From Sphingomonas citri (GTDB lineage Bacteria; Pseudomonadota; Alphaproteobacteria; Sphingomonadales; Sphingomonadaceae), in assembly GCF_019429485.1 (NCBI RefSeq), contig NZ_JAHXZN010000003.1, forward strand, positions 186,001 to 250,000: DNA of 64,000 nt, read 5' to 3'. Below are positions 7,695-18,764 of the stretch, piece after piece. Every line of letters starts with the position of its first letter. Within the stretch, counting starts at the first letter, position 1. The notes beneath the pieces are model-generated. The model was not told where the DNA came from. It did not search any database and was given only the letters and a program-made list of their open reading frames with translations. Both the position numbers and the translations under genes were made by a program.

Positions 7695-8237
7695 TCACGC
7701 ACCCGGCAGCATGCGCGCCAGCACGCGGTCGCGCAGCACGAGGTGGTGGCGCAGCGCCGCGGCGACGTGAAGCAGCACCAGCGCCAGCATCACCCAGCCG
7801 AGCAGCCCGTGCGCCTTGGCGGCACCCTCCGCCGCGGGCGAAGTGGCGGGCAGGTAGGGCAGGTCGAACGCGCCGAACCAGCTGAGCGACCGACGCCCCT
7901 GCGGCCCCGATACCATCACCCAGCCGCTCAGCGGCAGGGCGACGAGCAGCAGGTAGAGCGTCCAGTGCGTCGCGTGCGCCGCGCCCCGCTCCCAGCCCGG
8001 CGTCTCGGCGGGCAGCGGGGGCGGGCGGTGCGCCAGCCGCCAGGCGACGCGCAGCGCCGTGAGCGCGAGCACGGTGAGCCCGATCGCCTTGTGCGCCGGC
8101 ATCAGCGTGCGCAGCGCGGGGATCGGGTCGTGCCCGAGCCCCACCGCGATGTTGAAGATCACCAGGGCGGCGATGGTCCAGTGGAAGGCGATGGCGACGC
8201 GCGAGTAGCGCTCGCCCCGATATGCCCGCGTCGCCAT
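7695..8237 (-). CDS. Cytochrome b561 family membrane protein
   Basis: A 180-residue four-helix protein of the bacterial b561 (CybB) family, a di-heme quinol-reactive cytochrome of the inner membrane. His residues suitable as heme ligands or conserved contacts occur in AFHW (H19), PAHKAIG, THWTLY, KAHGLLGW and LLHVAAALRHH. A Shine-Dalgarno GGGAGAG precedes the ATG. It ends 92 nt before the sRNA candidate on the same strand and follows the SapC gene by 21 nt, so the two may be co-transcribed. A role in superoxide/quinone redox balance is known for some relatives and is only inferred here. Confidence 0.88.
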   Translation of the reverse strand: MATRAYRGERYSRVAIAFHWTIAALVIFNIAVGLGHDPIPALRTLMPAHKAIGLTVLALTALRVAWRLAHRPPPLPAETPGWERGAAHATHWTLYLLLVALPLSGWVMVSGPQGRRSLSWFGAFDLPYLPATSPAAEGAAKAHGLLGWVMLALVLLHVAAALRHHLVLRDRVLARMLPGA

Positions 8238-8258
8238 CGCCGTCTCTCCCGCTGGTGG

Positions 8259-9026
8259 TTACATCGTCAGCTGTGGCTGCGGCATCTTGCCCAGCCGCAC
8301 CTGCCGCGCGAAGATATCGCGCATCAGCGACAGCGAGAACAGGTGCGCGTAGAGCAGCGGCAGCAGGCCGGACTGCGAGATCTTGCGCAGCTGGTCGCCG
8401 CGCAGGTCGACCAGCTTCTGCTCGTCGACCATCTGGAAGCCGCGATAGACGAAGGGCTGCTCGACGCCGTCCTGCTGGATCGACACCTCGCCCTCCATCA
8501 GCAGGCCGAGCTCGCGCACCTCGTTCATGAACTGCGCCGTGCGCGCCGCGGCCTGCTCGAAGTTCTCGTTGAACTGCAGGATGTTGCGCGTCAGCTCCGT
8601 GGGCTGGCCGTTCTCGAACAGCGCGTCGCCCTGGTCGAACGCGCCGATCGTCGGCGAGGTCGGGTCGAAGCACAGCGACAGCTCCTGCGCGTCCGGGGTC
8701 AGGCGCGCGAGCATGTACGGGTAGCGGCGGACATAGGCGGGGACGTAGATCGTCTCCTCGAGCAGCTTGCCGCTGTCGTCGAGGAAGACGTTGACGCCCT
8801 CGTTGAGCCCCATCAGCGCCAGCGGGATCGCGTCGTCGCCCGAGGAGAAGACGATCGGCATGTGCCGCTGCACCAGCGGGAATTCCTCCACCGTCAGCGG
8901 AATGGCGTGCTGGTTGGCGAGGAAGGGCGCGACCGTCGAGGGCTGCACCTTGTAGTTGGCGTGCGTCTCGCTCGAGAGCGGCTCGAGGCCGTTGTAGAAG
9001 AGCGGCAGTTGCGGCGCGCTGGCCAT
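8259..9026 (-). CDS. SapC family protein
   Basis: A 255-residue protein recognised as SapC. Signature stretches are the N-terminal NGLEPLSSETHANYKV, the mid-protein PAYVRRYPYML, and QLPLFY at the start. SapC was named from a Campylobacter S-layer locus; in alphaproteobacteria the function is unknown and the protein is often encoded near TonB receptor or tryptophan halogenase genes, which is not the case here. No signal peptide is visible. The ATG at 9026 was chosen over the upstream in-frame TTG because GGAG (9033-9036) lies at good distance. It probably shares a transcript with the cytochrome b561 gene downstream. Confidence 0.85.
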   Translation of the reverse strand: MASAPQLPLFYNGLEPLSSETHANYKVQPSTVAPFLANQHAIPLTVEEFPLVQRHMPIVFSSGDDAIPLALMGLNEGVNVFLDDSGKLLEETIYVPAYVRRYPYMLARLTPDAQELSLCFDPTSPTIGAFDQGDALFENGQPTELTRNILQFNENFEQAAARTAQFMNEVRELGLLMEGEVSIQQDGVEQPFVYRGFQMVDEQKLVDLRGDQLRKISQSGLLPLLYAHLFSLSLMRDIFARQVRLGKMPQPQLTM

Positions 9027-9107
9027 GGGAATCTCCAAAGGACGGTGAGGGTTGGCAGTCAGGTCGCGGCGCGTCGCCCCCGGTCGCCGCGCGGATGGTC
9101 GCCGGGG

Positions 9108-10601
9108 TTATTCACTGCCGCGGTCGGGCGCAAGCGCGACGAGTTTGCCCGGATTGAACAGCTGGCCCGGATCGAACGCGCGCTTGATTGCGCGCAGCGC
9201 GTGGAGCCGCGCCGGCGGGCCGAGCCGCTCGAGCTCGGCGCGCTTCATCTGCCCGATGCCGTGCTCGGCCGAGATCGAGCCGCCCGCCGCGGCGACCAGG
9301 TCGTGGACGAAGCGCGACACCACCGGCACCTGCTCGGCATACCAGTGCGCCGGATCGGTGCCCGGTGCGGCGCGAACGTGGAAGTGGACGTTGCCGTCGC
9401 CGAGATGGCCGAAACCTGAGGCGCGCGTGCCCGGGAAGCGCGCGTCGCACGCCGCCGCGGCCTCGACCATGAAGCGCGGCATCGCCTCGACCGGCACCGA
9501 GATATCGTGCTGCGCGGCGGGACCGGTGGCGCGCTCGGCGTCGGAGATCGACTCGCGCAGCCGCCAGAACGCCTCGGCCTGCGCCTCGCTCTGCGCCAGC
9601 GCGGCATCGCCGATCTCGCCCGCGTCGAGCGCGGCGGCGAGCTGCGCCTCGACCAGCGCGGCGGGATCGTCGCCCGCCGCGTCGGCGGTGACCTCGAGCA
9701 GCACGTGCCAGGCGTGGCGCCCGGCGAGCGGCGCGCGCGCGTCGGGCAGATAGGCCAGCACCGCGGCGAGCGACTCGTCGGGGAGCAGCTCGAAGCTTTC
9801 CAGCGCGGGCGTGGCGCGCTGGAAGCGGCGCAGCAGCGCCATCGCGGCGTCGGGCGAGGTGACTCCCACCCAGGCGACCGCGCGCGCCGCCAGCGCGGGC
9901 ACCAGCCGCAGCGACGCGGCGGTGACGACGCCCAGCGTGCCCTCGGCGCCGATCAGCAGCTGGTCGAGATCGTAGCCGCGATTGTCCTTCTTCAGCGCGG
10001 CGAGCCCCTCGTGCAGCGTGCCGTCGGGCAGCACCGCCTCGATGCCGGCGACCAGCCCGCGCATCGTGCCGAAGCGCAGCACCTGCGTCCCGCCCGCGTT
10101 GGTCGAGACCAGCCCGCCGACGGTGGCGTTGCCCTTGGCACCGAGCGAGAGCGGGAAGCGGCGACCCTGCGCCAGCGCGGCGGCGTGGAGATCGGCGAGC
10201 ACCACGCCCGCCTCCGCCACCACCAGCCCCGCGGCGGGGTCGAGACGCCGGATCCGGTTGATCCGGCGCAGCGAAAGGATCGCGGCGCTGCCGTCCGCCG
10301 GTGGGGTCGCTCCGCCCACCATCGAGCTGTTGCCGCCCTGCGGCACCAGCGGCACCCCGAGACTGCGCGCGGCGACGACGATCGCCTGTACTTCGGCAGT
10401 GTCGCGCGGTTGGAGCAGCAGCGCCGCGCGGCCGTGCCAGCGCCGCCGCCAGTCGATCAACCAGGGCGCGATCGCGTCCGGATCGGTGACGATCGCGCCG
10501 GGCGCGAGCTGCTGGGCAAGCATTTGGGCGAGGCGGTGTTGCACGTCTGTCACGCTCCGCCTCTTGCCCGACAAAGCGCCCGCGTTCAATTCAGCCGGCA
10601 T
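9108..10601 (-). CDS. FAD-linked 2-hydroxyacid dehydrogenase (GlcD/D2HGDH-like)
   Basis: A 497-residue flavoprotein of the vanillyl-alcohol-oxidase fold. The N-terminal PP-loop region (VPQGGNSSMVGGA, about 90-105) binds FAD. The C-terminal half holds GHLGDGNVHFHV and SAEHGIG, the metal and substrate signature of D-lactate/D-2-hydroxyglutarate dehydrogenases. It should oxidise a D-2-hydroxyacid and pass electrons to an acceptor such as ETF or quinone. The closest functional guess is D-2-hydroxyglutarate dehydrogenase, relevant to serine synthesis. The ATG at 10601 has a GGAGAG box 8 nt upstream; a GTG 16 codons in is an alternative. It is divergent from a small secreted protein. Confidence 0.87.
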   Translation of the reverse strand: MPAELNAGALSGKRRSVTDVQHRLAQMLAQQLAPGAIVTDPDAIAPWLIDWRRRWHGRAALLLQPRDTAEVQAIVVAARSLGVPLVPQGGNSSMVGGATPPADGSAAILSLRRINRIRRLDPAAGLVVAEAGVVLADLHAAALAQGRRFPLSLGAKGNATVGGLVSTNAGGTQVLRFGTMRGLVAGIEAVLPDGTLHEGLAALKKDNRGYDLDQLLIGAEGTLGVVTAASLRLVPALAARAVAWVGVTSPDAAMALLRRFQRATPALESFELLPDESLAAVLAYLPDARAPLAGRHAWHVLLEVTADAAGDDPAALVEAQLAAALDAGEIGDAALAQSEAQAEAFWRLRESISDAERATGPAAQHDISVPVEAMPRFMVEAAAACDARFPGTRASGFGHLGDGNVHFHVRAAPGTDPAHWYAEQVPVVSRFVHDLVAAAGGSISAEHGIGQMKRAELERLGPPARLHALRAIKRAFDPGQLFNPGKLVALAPDRGSE

Positions 10602-10632
10602 TCAACCGACTCTCCGCAACGGGCCGTGCCGC

Positions 10633-11106
10633 ATGCCCCAGCGCTTCCTGCCCGTTCTGACGCTGCTGCTGACCGCCCCGCTGGCAGTGTCGGCGCGCGC
10701 GCCCGATCCGGGCTGGGCCGGCGTGCAGTACGCGCAGCTGACGATCCACGAGCGGCTGATCATCCGCATCCCGCGCGTCGCCCCCGCACCGCGGGGCGCG
10801 CGCGTCGTCACCCCGGCGGCGGTCGAGTGGCAGGAGAAGCGCGGCCCCGAGTGCCTGCGCGTCACCGCGCTGACCGGCGCGGCGATCGACACCAAGGGCG
10901 ACGTCGATCTCGTCATCGAGGGCGCGCGCCGCATTCGCGCCAAGCTGGACGACGACTGCCCGACGCTCGACTTCTACGCCGGCTTCTACCTGCGCCCGAC
11001 GAGCGACGGCCAGATCTGCGCCGGCCGCGACGCGATCCGTTCGCGCTCGGGCGCTTTGTGCCCGATCAGCAAGTTCCGCACGCTGGTGCCGAAGAAGCGG
11101 AAATAG
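10633..11106 (+). CDS. Hypothetical secreted protein
   Basis: A 157-residue protein with a signal peptide (MPQRFLPVLTLLLTAPLAVSA, cleavage near ARA). The mature part is basic at both ends and has four Cys residues (in ECLRV, DDCPTLD, ICAGRD and LCPISKF), consistent with two periplasmic disulfides. I do not recognise the family. The pattern LTIHERLIIRIPR near the start, and the paired cysteines, would be useful for a profile search. It stands alone between a divergent flavoprotein and the helicase 186 nt downstream. Confidence 0.75.
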   Translation: MPQRFLPVLTLLLTAPLAVSARAPDPGWAGVQYAQLTIHERLIIRIPRVAPAPRGARVVTPAAVEWQEKRGPECLRVTALTGAAIDTKGDVDLVIEGARRIRAKLDDDCPTLDFYAGFYLRPTSDGQICAGRDAIRSRSGALCPISKFRTLVPKKRK

Positions 11107-11292
11107 CGGGCGGGCCGCGGGGCGCCACGCCATCTTTGCTCGACAGCAGCGAGACGCCAGGCGGCGACGCCTTTCCCTCTCCCACCCCGCCGCCGACCCG
11201 CATTCTCCTTGACTTCTCGCCGCGGATAGGGAAGCGCTCGGGGCTAGGCTATTCCTGCGGTTCCGCCCGCGCCCCACAGCCCGGACATCTGC

Positions 11293-12753
<1,461 letters not shown>

Positions 12754-12820
12754 GCCGCGCGCGCATCCTCCTGCTTCCGGTGCGTTATAGTCGCAGGTTC
12801 GGCGACGGAGCGCGACACGG

Positions 12821-13597
12821 ATGGGCAAGGATCACGACGATAAGCACAAGGAGGGGCATGCCAGCCTGGAGGAGCTCCAGCTCGCGCTGGTGCACACCCA
12901 GCAGGCGGCGGCACGCAGCGGCGAGCGGGTCGTGCTGGTGCTCGAGGGCCGCGACGGCGCCGGCAAGGACGGCGCGATCAAGCGAATCGTCGAGCACAGC
13001 TCGGTCCGTGCCACGCGCGTGGTGGCGCTGCCCAAGCCGTCCGACCGCGAGCGCACGCAATGGTATTTCCAGCGCTATGTCGCGCATCTGCCCGCCGCGG
13101 GCGAGTTCGTGATCTTCAATCGCTCCTGGTACAACCGCGCCGGCGTCGAGGTGGTGATGGGCTTCTCCACCGCCGCCGAGCAGGCCGAGTTCCTGCGCGA
13201 CGCGCCCGATTTCGAGCGCATGCTGGTGGAGAGCGGGATCAAGCTGGTCAAGCTGTGGCTCGACATCAGCAAGGACGAGCAGCGCGAGCGGCTCGAGGCG
13301 CGGCGCGAGGACCCGCTCAAGGCGCTCAAGGTCTCCGACATGGACGCGGTCGCCCAGTCGAAGTGGGACGATTACACCGCGGCGCGCGACGTGATGCTGA
13401 CGCGCACGCACACGCCGCTGGCACCGTGGCACTGCGTCCGCGCCGACGACAAGAAAGCGGCGCGGCGCGCGATCCTCGCGCACCTGCTCCACCGCGCCGC
13501 CCCGCCCGAGATCGCGCGCGAGGTGCCGCTGCCCGATCCCGACGTGCTGTTCACCTTCGAGGCGGCGGCGCTCAAGGACGGGAGGCTGGCGGACTGA
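12821..13597 (+). CDS. Polyphosphate kinase 2 (PPK2) family protein
   Basis: A 258-residue P-loop kinase of the PPK2 family, which transfers phosphate between polyphosphate and nucleoside diphosphates. The Walker A region is EGRDGAGKDG (42-51), the catalytic Asp follows it, and the Walker B-like FNRSWYNRAGVE lies near residue 105. The lid helices contain KVSDMDAVAQSKWDDYT. Length and single-domain build fit the class I PPK2 group, which favours NDP phosphorylation. It follows the helicase gene after 67 nt and could share its transcript. Polyphosphate metabolism fits the stress-related genes elsewhere in the window. Confidence 0.92.
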   Translation: MGKDHDDKHKEGHASLEELQLALVHTQQAAARSGERVVLVLEGRDGAGKDGAIKRIVEHSSVRATRVVALPKPSDRERTQWYFQRYVAHLPAAGEFVIFNRSWYNRAGVEVVMGFSTAAEQAEFLRDAPDFERMLVESGIKLVKLWLDISKDEQRERLEARREDPLKALKVSDMDAVAQSKWDDYTAARDVMLTRTHTPLAPWHCVRADDKKAARRAILAHLLHRAAPPEIAREVPLPDPDVLFTFEAAALKDGRLAD

Positions 13598-13634
13598 GGC
13601 CGACGCAGGGCGCGACCGCCGCCCCTCACGCTAC

Positions 13635-13730
13635 CGTCATTCCGGACTTGATCCGGGATCCATGCTTCCGCGGTAACAGCGGCGTGGGTGCGCGCGGCAC
13701 CATGGATCCCGGGTCGAGCCCGGGATGACG
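13635..13730. repeat. Intergenic palindromic repeat, family A copy 1
   Basis: A 96-bp imperfect palindrome opening with CGTCATTCCGG and closing with CCGGGATGACG, with nested GATCCGGGATCC / GGATCCCGGGTC arms. Copies with the same CGTCAT...ATGACG ends occur at 35276-35370 and 44303-44396. It has no ORF and lies in the 285-nt gap before the M3 peptidase gene. It is probably a REP/MITE-like element. Confidence 0.7.
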
Positions 13731-13882
13731 CGGCAGGGCGGCGCGCGATGCCGCGCGTGTTGCCCTTGTCGCCACTGGCTCCGTGGGTCGGCAGGCCGAC
13801 TCAACCCACATTAGGGCAGCACGCTTGCCCCTACCCCCGCGCAGGTGCATCAGGCGCGCATCCTCCAGCTCAAGGAGCAACG

Positions 13883-16012
13883 ATGCGTTCCCTCGCCGTC
13901 GCCACCGTCGTGGCGCTGATGTCCTCCTCTGCGGTCGCGCAGACGCTCAGCCCGACCAACCCCTTCGCCCAGCCGAGCAACTTGCCCTATCAGGCGCCGC
14001 CCTTCGACAAGATCAAGGACTCGGACTATCTCCCCGCGCTCGAGGCGGGAATGGCCGAGCAGCGCCGCGAGATCGCCGCGATCGTCAACGTCCGCTCGAT
14101 GCCGACCTTCGAGAACACGATCGCCGCGCTGGAGAAGTCGGGCCGGCTGCTCGAGCGCGCTGCCCTCGCCTTCTCGGGCGTCAACGGCGCCAATACCAAT
14201 GACGTGTTGCAGAAGACGCAGGAGGTGCTCGCCCCCAAGTTCGCCGCGCACCAGGACGCGATCAACCTCGACCCGCGGCTCTTCTGGCGGGTGAAGACGC
14301 TGTACGACCAGCGCGACACGCTGAAGCTCGACGCCGAGCAGCGCCAGGTGCTGACGCTGACCTATGAGAACATGGTTCACGCCGGTGCGCAGCTGAACGA
14401 CGCCGACAAGAAGGCGCTGAGCGCGCTCAACGCGCAGCTCTCCACGCTGGAGACCGCGTTCCAGCAGAAGCTGCTCGCCGCGGCCAAGGCGGGCGCGCTG
14501 GTGGTCGACGACAAGGCCAAGCTCGCCGGCCTCTCCGACGCCGAGATCGCCGCCGCCGCGGACGCCGCCAAGGAGCGCGGCCTCGCGGGCAAATACGTGC
14601 TGACGCTGCAGAACACGACTCAGCAGCCCGCGCTGGCGACGCTCACCGACCGCGCCACGCGCGAGGCGCTGTTCAACGCGAGCTGGACCCGCGCCACTAA
14701 AGGCGACGCCAACGACACGCGCGCGACGATCAGCCAGATCGCGGCGCTGCGCGCGCAGAAGGCCAAGCTGCTCGGCTTCCCGACCTGGGGCGACTATGTC
14801 CTGTCCGACCAGATGGCGAAGTCGCCCAAGACCGCGCTGGCCTTCATGCGCCAGCTCGGCGCGCCGGTCGCGGCCGAGCAGAAGCGCGAGGCGGGCGAGC
14901 TCCAGGCGCAGATCAAGGCCGAGGGCGGCAGTTTCGCGCTCAAGCCGTGGGATTGGGACCTCTATTCGGAGAAGCTGCGCAAGGCGAAGTACGACCTCAA
15001 CCAGGACGAGCTGAAGCCCTATTTCGAGATCAACAAGGTACTGACCGACGGCGTGTTCTATGCCGCCAACCAGCTCTACGGCATCACCTTCAAGCGCCGC
15101 ACCGACATCCCCGTCTACCAGCCCGACGTGATGGTCTACGAGGTGTTCGAGGGCGACGGGCGTACCATCGGGCTGATGTATTTCGACTATTGGAAGCGCG
15201 ACAACAAGAACGGCGGCGCGTGGATGTCGAACTTCGTCAACCAGGCGAAGCTGCTCGGCACCAAGCCGGTGATCTATAACGTCGGCAATTTCACCAAGCC
15301 GGCGGCGGGCCAGCCCGCGCTGATCACCTTCGACGACGTGACGACGATGTTTCACGAGTTCGGCCACGCGCTGCACGGGCTGTTCGCGAACCAGACCTAC
15401 CCGTCGGTCTCGGGCACCAACACCGCGCGCGACTTCGTCGAGTTTCCGTCGCAGTTCAACGAGCATTGGGCGCTCGATCCCAAGGTGCTGCCGCACTATG
15501 CCGTCAACTATCGCACCGGCGCGGTGATCCCGGCCGAGCTGGTCGGCAAGATCAAGCGCGCCGCGACGTTCAACACCGGCTATTCGTTCGGCGAGGCGCT
15601 GGCCGCTGCCGAGATGGACATGAGCTGGCACTCGCTCCCGGCCAGCGCGGGCCAGCAGGACGCCGACACGTTCGAGGCCAAGGCGCTGGCCGAGACCGGC
15701 CTCGACACCGCCGACGTGCCGCCGCGCTATCGCTCGAGCTATTTCCTCCACATCTGGGGCAACGGCTATTCGGCCGGCTATTATGCCTATCAGTGGACCA
15801 AGATGCTCGACGCCAACGCCTACGACTGGTTCGAGCGCAACGGCGGCATGACCCGCGCCAACGGCCAGCGTTTCCGCGACATGATCCTGTCGAAGGGGCA
15901 TACCGAGGATTACGCGCCGATGTTCCGCGCCTTCTACGGCAAGGACCCGGAAGTGGCGCCGCTGCTGCACAATCTGGGGCTCAACGCGGACGGGTCGCGC
16001 GTCGCGCCGTGA
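13883..16012 (+). CDS. dcp: Secreted M3 family metallopeptidase (dipeptidyl carboxypeptidase-like)
   Basis: A 709-residue thimet-oligopeptidase-fold zinc peptidase. The zinc site is MFHEFGHALHG (HExxH) with the third ligand Glu in FVEFPSQFNEHW about 28 residues on. The C-terminal YYAYQWTKMLDANAYDWF and the early NPFAQPSNLPYQAPPF are typical of Dcp. The N-terminus MRSLAVATVVALMSSSAVAQ is a signal peptide, so it acts in the periplasm on short peptides. AAGGAG lies 6 nt before the ATG; longer in-frame extensions upstream run into the repeat and are rejected. Dcp removes C-terminal dipeptides; the closely related oligopeptidase A is cytoplasmic and less likely. Confidence 0.92.
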   Translation: MRSLAVATVVALMSSSAVAQTLSPTNPFAQPSNLPYQAPPFDKIKDSDYLPALEAGMAEQRREIAAIVNVRSMPTFENTIAALEKSGRLLERAALAFSGVNGANTNDVLQKTQEVLAPKFAAHQDAINLDPRLFWRVKTLYDQRDTLKLDAEQRQVLTLTYENMVHAGAQLNDADKKALSALNAQLSTLETAFQQKLLAAAKAGALVVDDKAKLAGLSDAEIAAAADAAKERGLAGKYVLTLQNTTQQPALATLTDRATREALFNASWTRATKGDANDTRATISQIAALRAQKAKLLGFPTWGDYVLSDQMAKSPKTALAFMRQLGAPVAAEQKREAGELQAQIKAEGGSFALKPWDWDLYSEKLRKAKYDLNQDELKPYFEINKVLTDGVFYAANQLYGITFKRRTDIPVYQPDVMVYEVFEGDGRTIGLMYFDYWKRDNKNGGAWMSNFVNQAKLLGTKPVIYNVGNFTKPAAGQPALITFDDVTTMFHEFGHALHGLFANQTYPSVSGTNTARDFVEFPSQFNEHWALDPKVLPHYAVNYRTGAVIPAELVGKIKRAATFNTGYSFGEALAAAEMDMSWHSLPASAGQQDADTFEAKALAETGLDTADVPPRYRSSYFLHIWGNGYSAGYYAYQWTKMLDANAYDWFERNGGMTRANGQRFRDMILSKGHTEDYAPMFRAFYGKDPEVAPLLHNLGLNADGSRVAP

Positions 16013-16079
16013 CGGGGTGAAGGGCACTGCCGGTGATGTGCGGTCGGCCGGCCGGTGGGCTGCCGGCATGAGTGAGCTA

Positions 16080-16176
16080 CCCCCTCCCCTTCAGGGGAGG
16101 GGTTGGGGTGGGGCGTATCCGCGAACGCTGCGTCAGCGGAGAGGCCCCACCCCAGCCCTCCCCTGAAGGGGAGGGA
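16080..16176. repeat. Intergenic palindromic repeat, family B copy 1
   Basis: A 97-bp imperfect palindrome built from CTCCCCTTCAGGGGAGGGG and GGGGTGGGGC on the left, mirrored by GCCCCACCCC and CCCTGAAGGGGAGGG on the right. A second copy is at 38088-38187. It sits between the convergent peptidase and heparinase genes, where it could also act as a bidirectional transcription end. The rest of this 278-nt gap shows nothing else. Confidence 0.7.
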
Positions 16177-16290
16177 GCCTCATGCGGGCAGAGCTACGTT
16201 TCTCCGCGACAGTCGGGCCTGGAGGCGCCGCAGCGAAGCTCCGCTTCTATGAACCGCGCGCAACCAACCCGACGACAGCCACCCGCCCGC

Positions 16291-18066
16291 CTACCGCGCC
16301 CGGCGCAGCACCCAGGCGATCGTCGCGCCGCCGGCGGGGGCGAGCGAGTCGATCACGATCTGCTTGGTCGGCACCAGCCGGCCGTGCGGGTCGCTCCACA
16401 CGCTGTCCTCCACCGTCAGCCGGTCGGCGCGCGCGCGCAGCTGCCAGAAGCCGCCCGACGGCGTGCGCAGCATCGCCGCCTGCGCGTCCGCGGTGGCGAC
16501 CGCGTCGACGCCGGGGCCGAGATGGAAGCGCAGCGCCAGCGGGGTCATCGCGCCTTCCACGCGGCGGCCCCAGCGCGCCGGCTGCGGCGCGGGCAGCACC
16601 GCATCCTCGCCGCGAAGCTCGCCGCCGTCTGCGGTGAGCAGCAGCGTGCGCTGGTGGACGAAGCCGAAGCGCCGCGCGTAGCCGTCGTGGCGCGCCTCGA
16701 TACGGCTCCCCACCTCCGACTCCTGTCGCGCCAGCTCCACCGCGGTGACGCCGCGGCCGAGCGTGCCGTCGGCGTTGAGCGCGGTCGAGTTGGTGTCGGC
16801 GATCACGAGCGTCGAGTGCGCCGCGGTGGTGCGCAGCGCCTGCGCCATCGCGTCGTTGCCGCGCGCGCGTGCGTGGCCCGCACCGCCGCAGCTCACGATC
16901 AGCCGCTCGGCACCGTCAGAGAATTCTATCGCCAGAGTCGCGGCGCAGCCGCCGTCGGGCACCGCGGCGGCGGGGGGCGGGGCGGCGTCGACCAGCAGCA
17001 CCGCGCCGCCCGCGCTCAGCCGCTGATAGCCCCAGTCGCGCGACTGGCGCAAAGGTCGCCCGAACGCCCCGCTCGCCTGCAAGGCGTCGTTGATCCGCGT
17101 GGCGTCGAGCGGCAGCCCGCCCTGCCAGCTCGCCAAACCGCCGTCGCCCATCGCACTGCCGAGCAGCGCCGGCGTCGCGCGCGTCAGCGCGGCCGCCAGC
17201 GCCTCGGGCAGCGGCTCGCGACGCGAGTCGTAGAGCGCGCGCAGCAGCCCGATGGTCTCCATGACGGAGAGCAGCTGCGCCGGCGAGCGGCTGACCACGC
17301 CGCCGTCGTCGCTCAGCGCGCCCGCGAGCGCGCGCGCGAAGCCGTCCTCGCCGACGCTGCGCCGGGTCTCGCCGCCGGGCAGCAGCAGCCCCGCCGCGAC
17401 CAAACCGCCCCAGGCGAGCACGCGCGGCGCTCCCGCCGGCGCCTTGTCAGCGGTGCGGTCGAGGTGACGCGCGCCCCGCGCCATCGCGGTCAGCACGCGC
17501 GAGCGCGCCACGAGGTTGCTCGACGAGAGCAGCAGCGGCGCGTGGAACAGTAGCATCAGCAGCCGCCGCGCGGCGACGTCGGGGCGCCATGCCGGCTCCG
17601 TCGGGCGCTCGCCGTGCGCCATCAGCCAGCGCTGCGCCAGCGTCTCGGCGATGCTCGCCGCGCGTTCACGCTCGCCCGTCGCGGCGAGATCGCGCAGCCA
17701 GGCGAAGCCGTGGAGATAGTCGGTGAAGCCTGGCCGCGTCGGGGCGAGCGGGTCGAGCTCGGCGATGGCGCGCTGCTCGCCCGCGGCGAACAGCCAACCC
17801 TCCAGCAGCGCCTCGCCCGCCAGCTCGTCGCCGGGGAAGGGGTCGACCGGCACCGCGAGCAGCTTGGGCGGGTGCTGCCCGTCGAGCCGACGGTCGTGCA
17901 GCGGGGTGCGCCAGGTCAGTCGCTCGAACCAGCGCACCACCTGCTGCGCCAGCGGCGCGCCGGTCGCGGGGGCGGCGCGCACCAGCCGCTTGCCCGGCTC
18001 GATCTCGTCGTGGTGTGTCGGTCCCTCGCGTGCCTCGGGCCCGCGACCGTGTCCGTCCGTGCTCAT
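16291..18066 (-). CDS. Heparinase II/III family protein
   Basis: A 591-residue protein with an N-terminal alpha-helical toroid region (about 50-330) and a C-terminal beta-sandwich typical of heparinase II/III lyases. Recognisable stretches are DYLHGFAWLRDL, HSTLVIADTNSTAL and YARRFGFVHQRTLLL. There is no signal peptide. The ATG at 18066 lies 4 nt after the rpe stop; the ORF extends upstream only through rpe in another frame. The order rsmB-rpe-heparinase is, from memory, common in sphingomonads. True heparin lyase activity is not implied: the conserved partners suggest a housekeeping or cell-envelope role. Confidence 0.85.
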   Translation of the reverse strand: MSTDGHGRGPEAREGPTHHDEIEPGKRLVRAAPATGAPLAQQVVRWFERLTWRTPLHDRRLDGQHPPKLLAVPVDPFPGDELAGEALLEGWLFAAGEQRAIAELDPLAPTRPGFTDYLHGFAWLRDLAATGERERAASIAETLAQRWLMAHGERPTEPAWRPDVAARRLLMLLFHAPLLLSSSNLVARSRVLTAMARGARHLDRTADKAPAGAPRVLAWGGLVAAGLLLPGGETRRSVGEDGFARALAGALSDDGGVVSRSPAQLLSVMETIGLLRALYDSRREPLPEALAAALTRATPALLGSAMGDGGLASWQGGLPLDATRINDALQASGAFGRPLRQSRDWGYQRLSAGGAVLLVDAAPPPAAAVPDGGCAATLAIEFSDGAERLIVSCGGAGHARARGNDAMAQALRTTAAHSTLVIADTNSTALNADGTLGRGVTAVELARQESEVGSRIEARHDGYARRFGFVHQRTLLLTADGGELRGEDAVLPAPQPARWGRRVEGAMTPLALRFHLGPGVDAVATADAQAAMLRTPSGGFWQLRARADRLTVEDSVWSDPHGRLVPTKQIVIDSLAPAGGATIAWVLRRAR

Positions 18067-18070
18067 CGCC

Positions 18071-18733
18071 TCAGTCGCCCCGCAGTGCGCGGATGTTGGC
18101 GGCGTAGCAGTCGGGCCCGCCACGGAAGGTGGCGGTACCAGCGACCAGCGCGTCCGCCCCTGCCTCGATCGCGCGGCGCGCGGTGTCCGGGTCGATGCCG
18201 CCATCGACCTCGAGGTCGATCGTGCGGCCGGTCGAGTCGATCATCTTGCGGATCGCGGCGATCTTGCGCAGCTGACTATCGATGAAATGCTGCCCGCCGA
18301 AGCCGGGGTTGACGCTCATCACCAGCACGAGATCGACCATGTCGATCAGATAATCGAGCATCTTGGCCGGGGTGGCGGGGTTGAGCACGACGCCGGCGCG
18401 CTTGCCCAGCGACTTGACGTGCTGGATCGTACGATGGACGTGCGGCCCGGCCTCGGGATGAACCGTGATCGTGTCGGCGCCGGCCTCGGCGAAGGCGTCG
18501 AGAAAGGCGTCGACGGGCGAGATCATCAGATGGACGTCGAACGGCTTGGCGGTGTGCGGGCGCAGCGCCTTCACCACCGCCGGACCCATCGAGATGTTGG
18601 GGACGAAATGGCCGTCCATCACGTCGATGTGGATCCAGTCGGCGCCGGCGGCGTCGATCGCGCGCACCTCCTCACCCAGCCGCGCGAAGTCGGCGGAGAG
18701 GATCGACGGGGCGATGCGCACGGGTCTGGTCAT
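18071..18733 (-). CDS. rpe: Ribulose-phosphate 3-epimerase
   Basis: A 220-residue TIM-barrel enzyme that interconverts ribulose 5-phosphate and xylulose 5-phosphate in the pentose phosphate pathway. Family motifs are [16 protein letters not shown] at the start, [17 protein letters not shown] (metal-binding His and Asp), [14 protein letters not shown] and LEVDGGI. Full length. It lies 31 nt after rsmB and 4 nt before the heparinase gene on the same strand, indicating an operon. Confidence 0.97.
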   Translation of the reverse strand: MTRPVRIAPSILSADFARLGEEVRAIDAAGADWIHIDVMDGHFVPNISMGPAVVKALRPHTAKPFDVHLMISPVDAFLDAFAEAGADTITVHPEAGPHVHRTIQHVKSLGKRAGVVLNPATPAKMLDYLIDMVDLVLVMSVNPGFGGQHFIDSQLRKIAAIRKMIDSTGRTIDLEVDGGIDPDTARRAIEAGADALVAGTATFRGGPDCYAANIRALRGD

Positions 18734-18764
18734 GCGCGCCGAGGTAGCGCGATGCGGCGCCGGG

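Noticed and set aside
7668..9419. Long plus-strand frame (583 codons) across cytochrome b561, SapC and flavoprotein genes
   Set aside because: Antisense shadow of real minus-strand genes; composition is Arg/Gln/His-rich as expected of GC-rich opposite frames and no family is recognisable.
13850..16069. 739-codon minus-strand frame opposite the M3 peptidase
   Set aside because: Shadow frame; the plus strand has signal peptide, HExxH motif and full-length family match.
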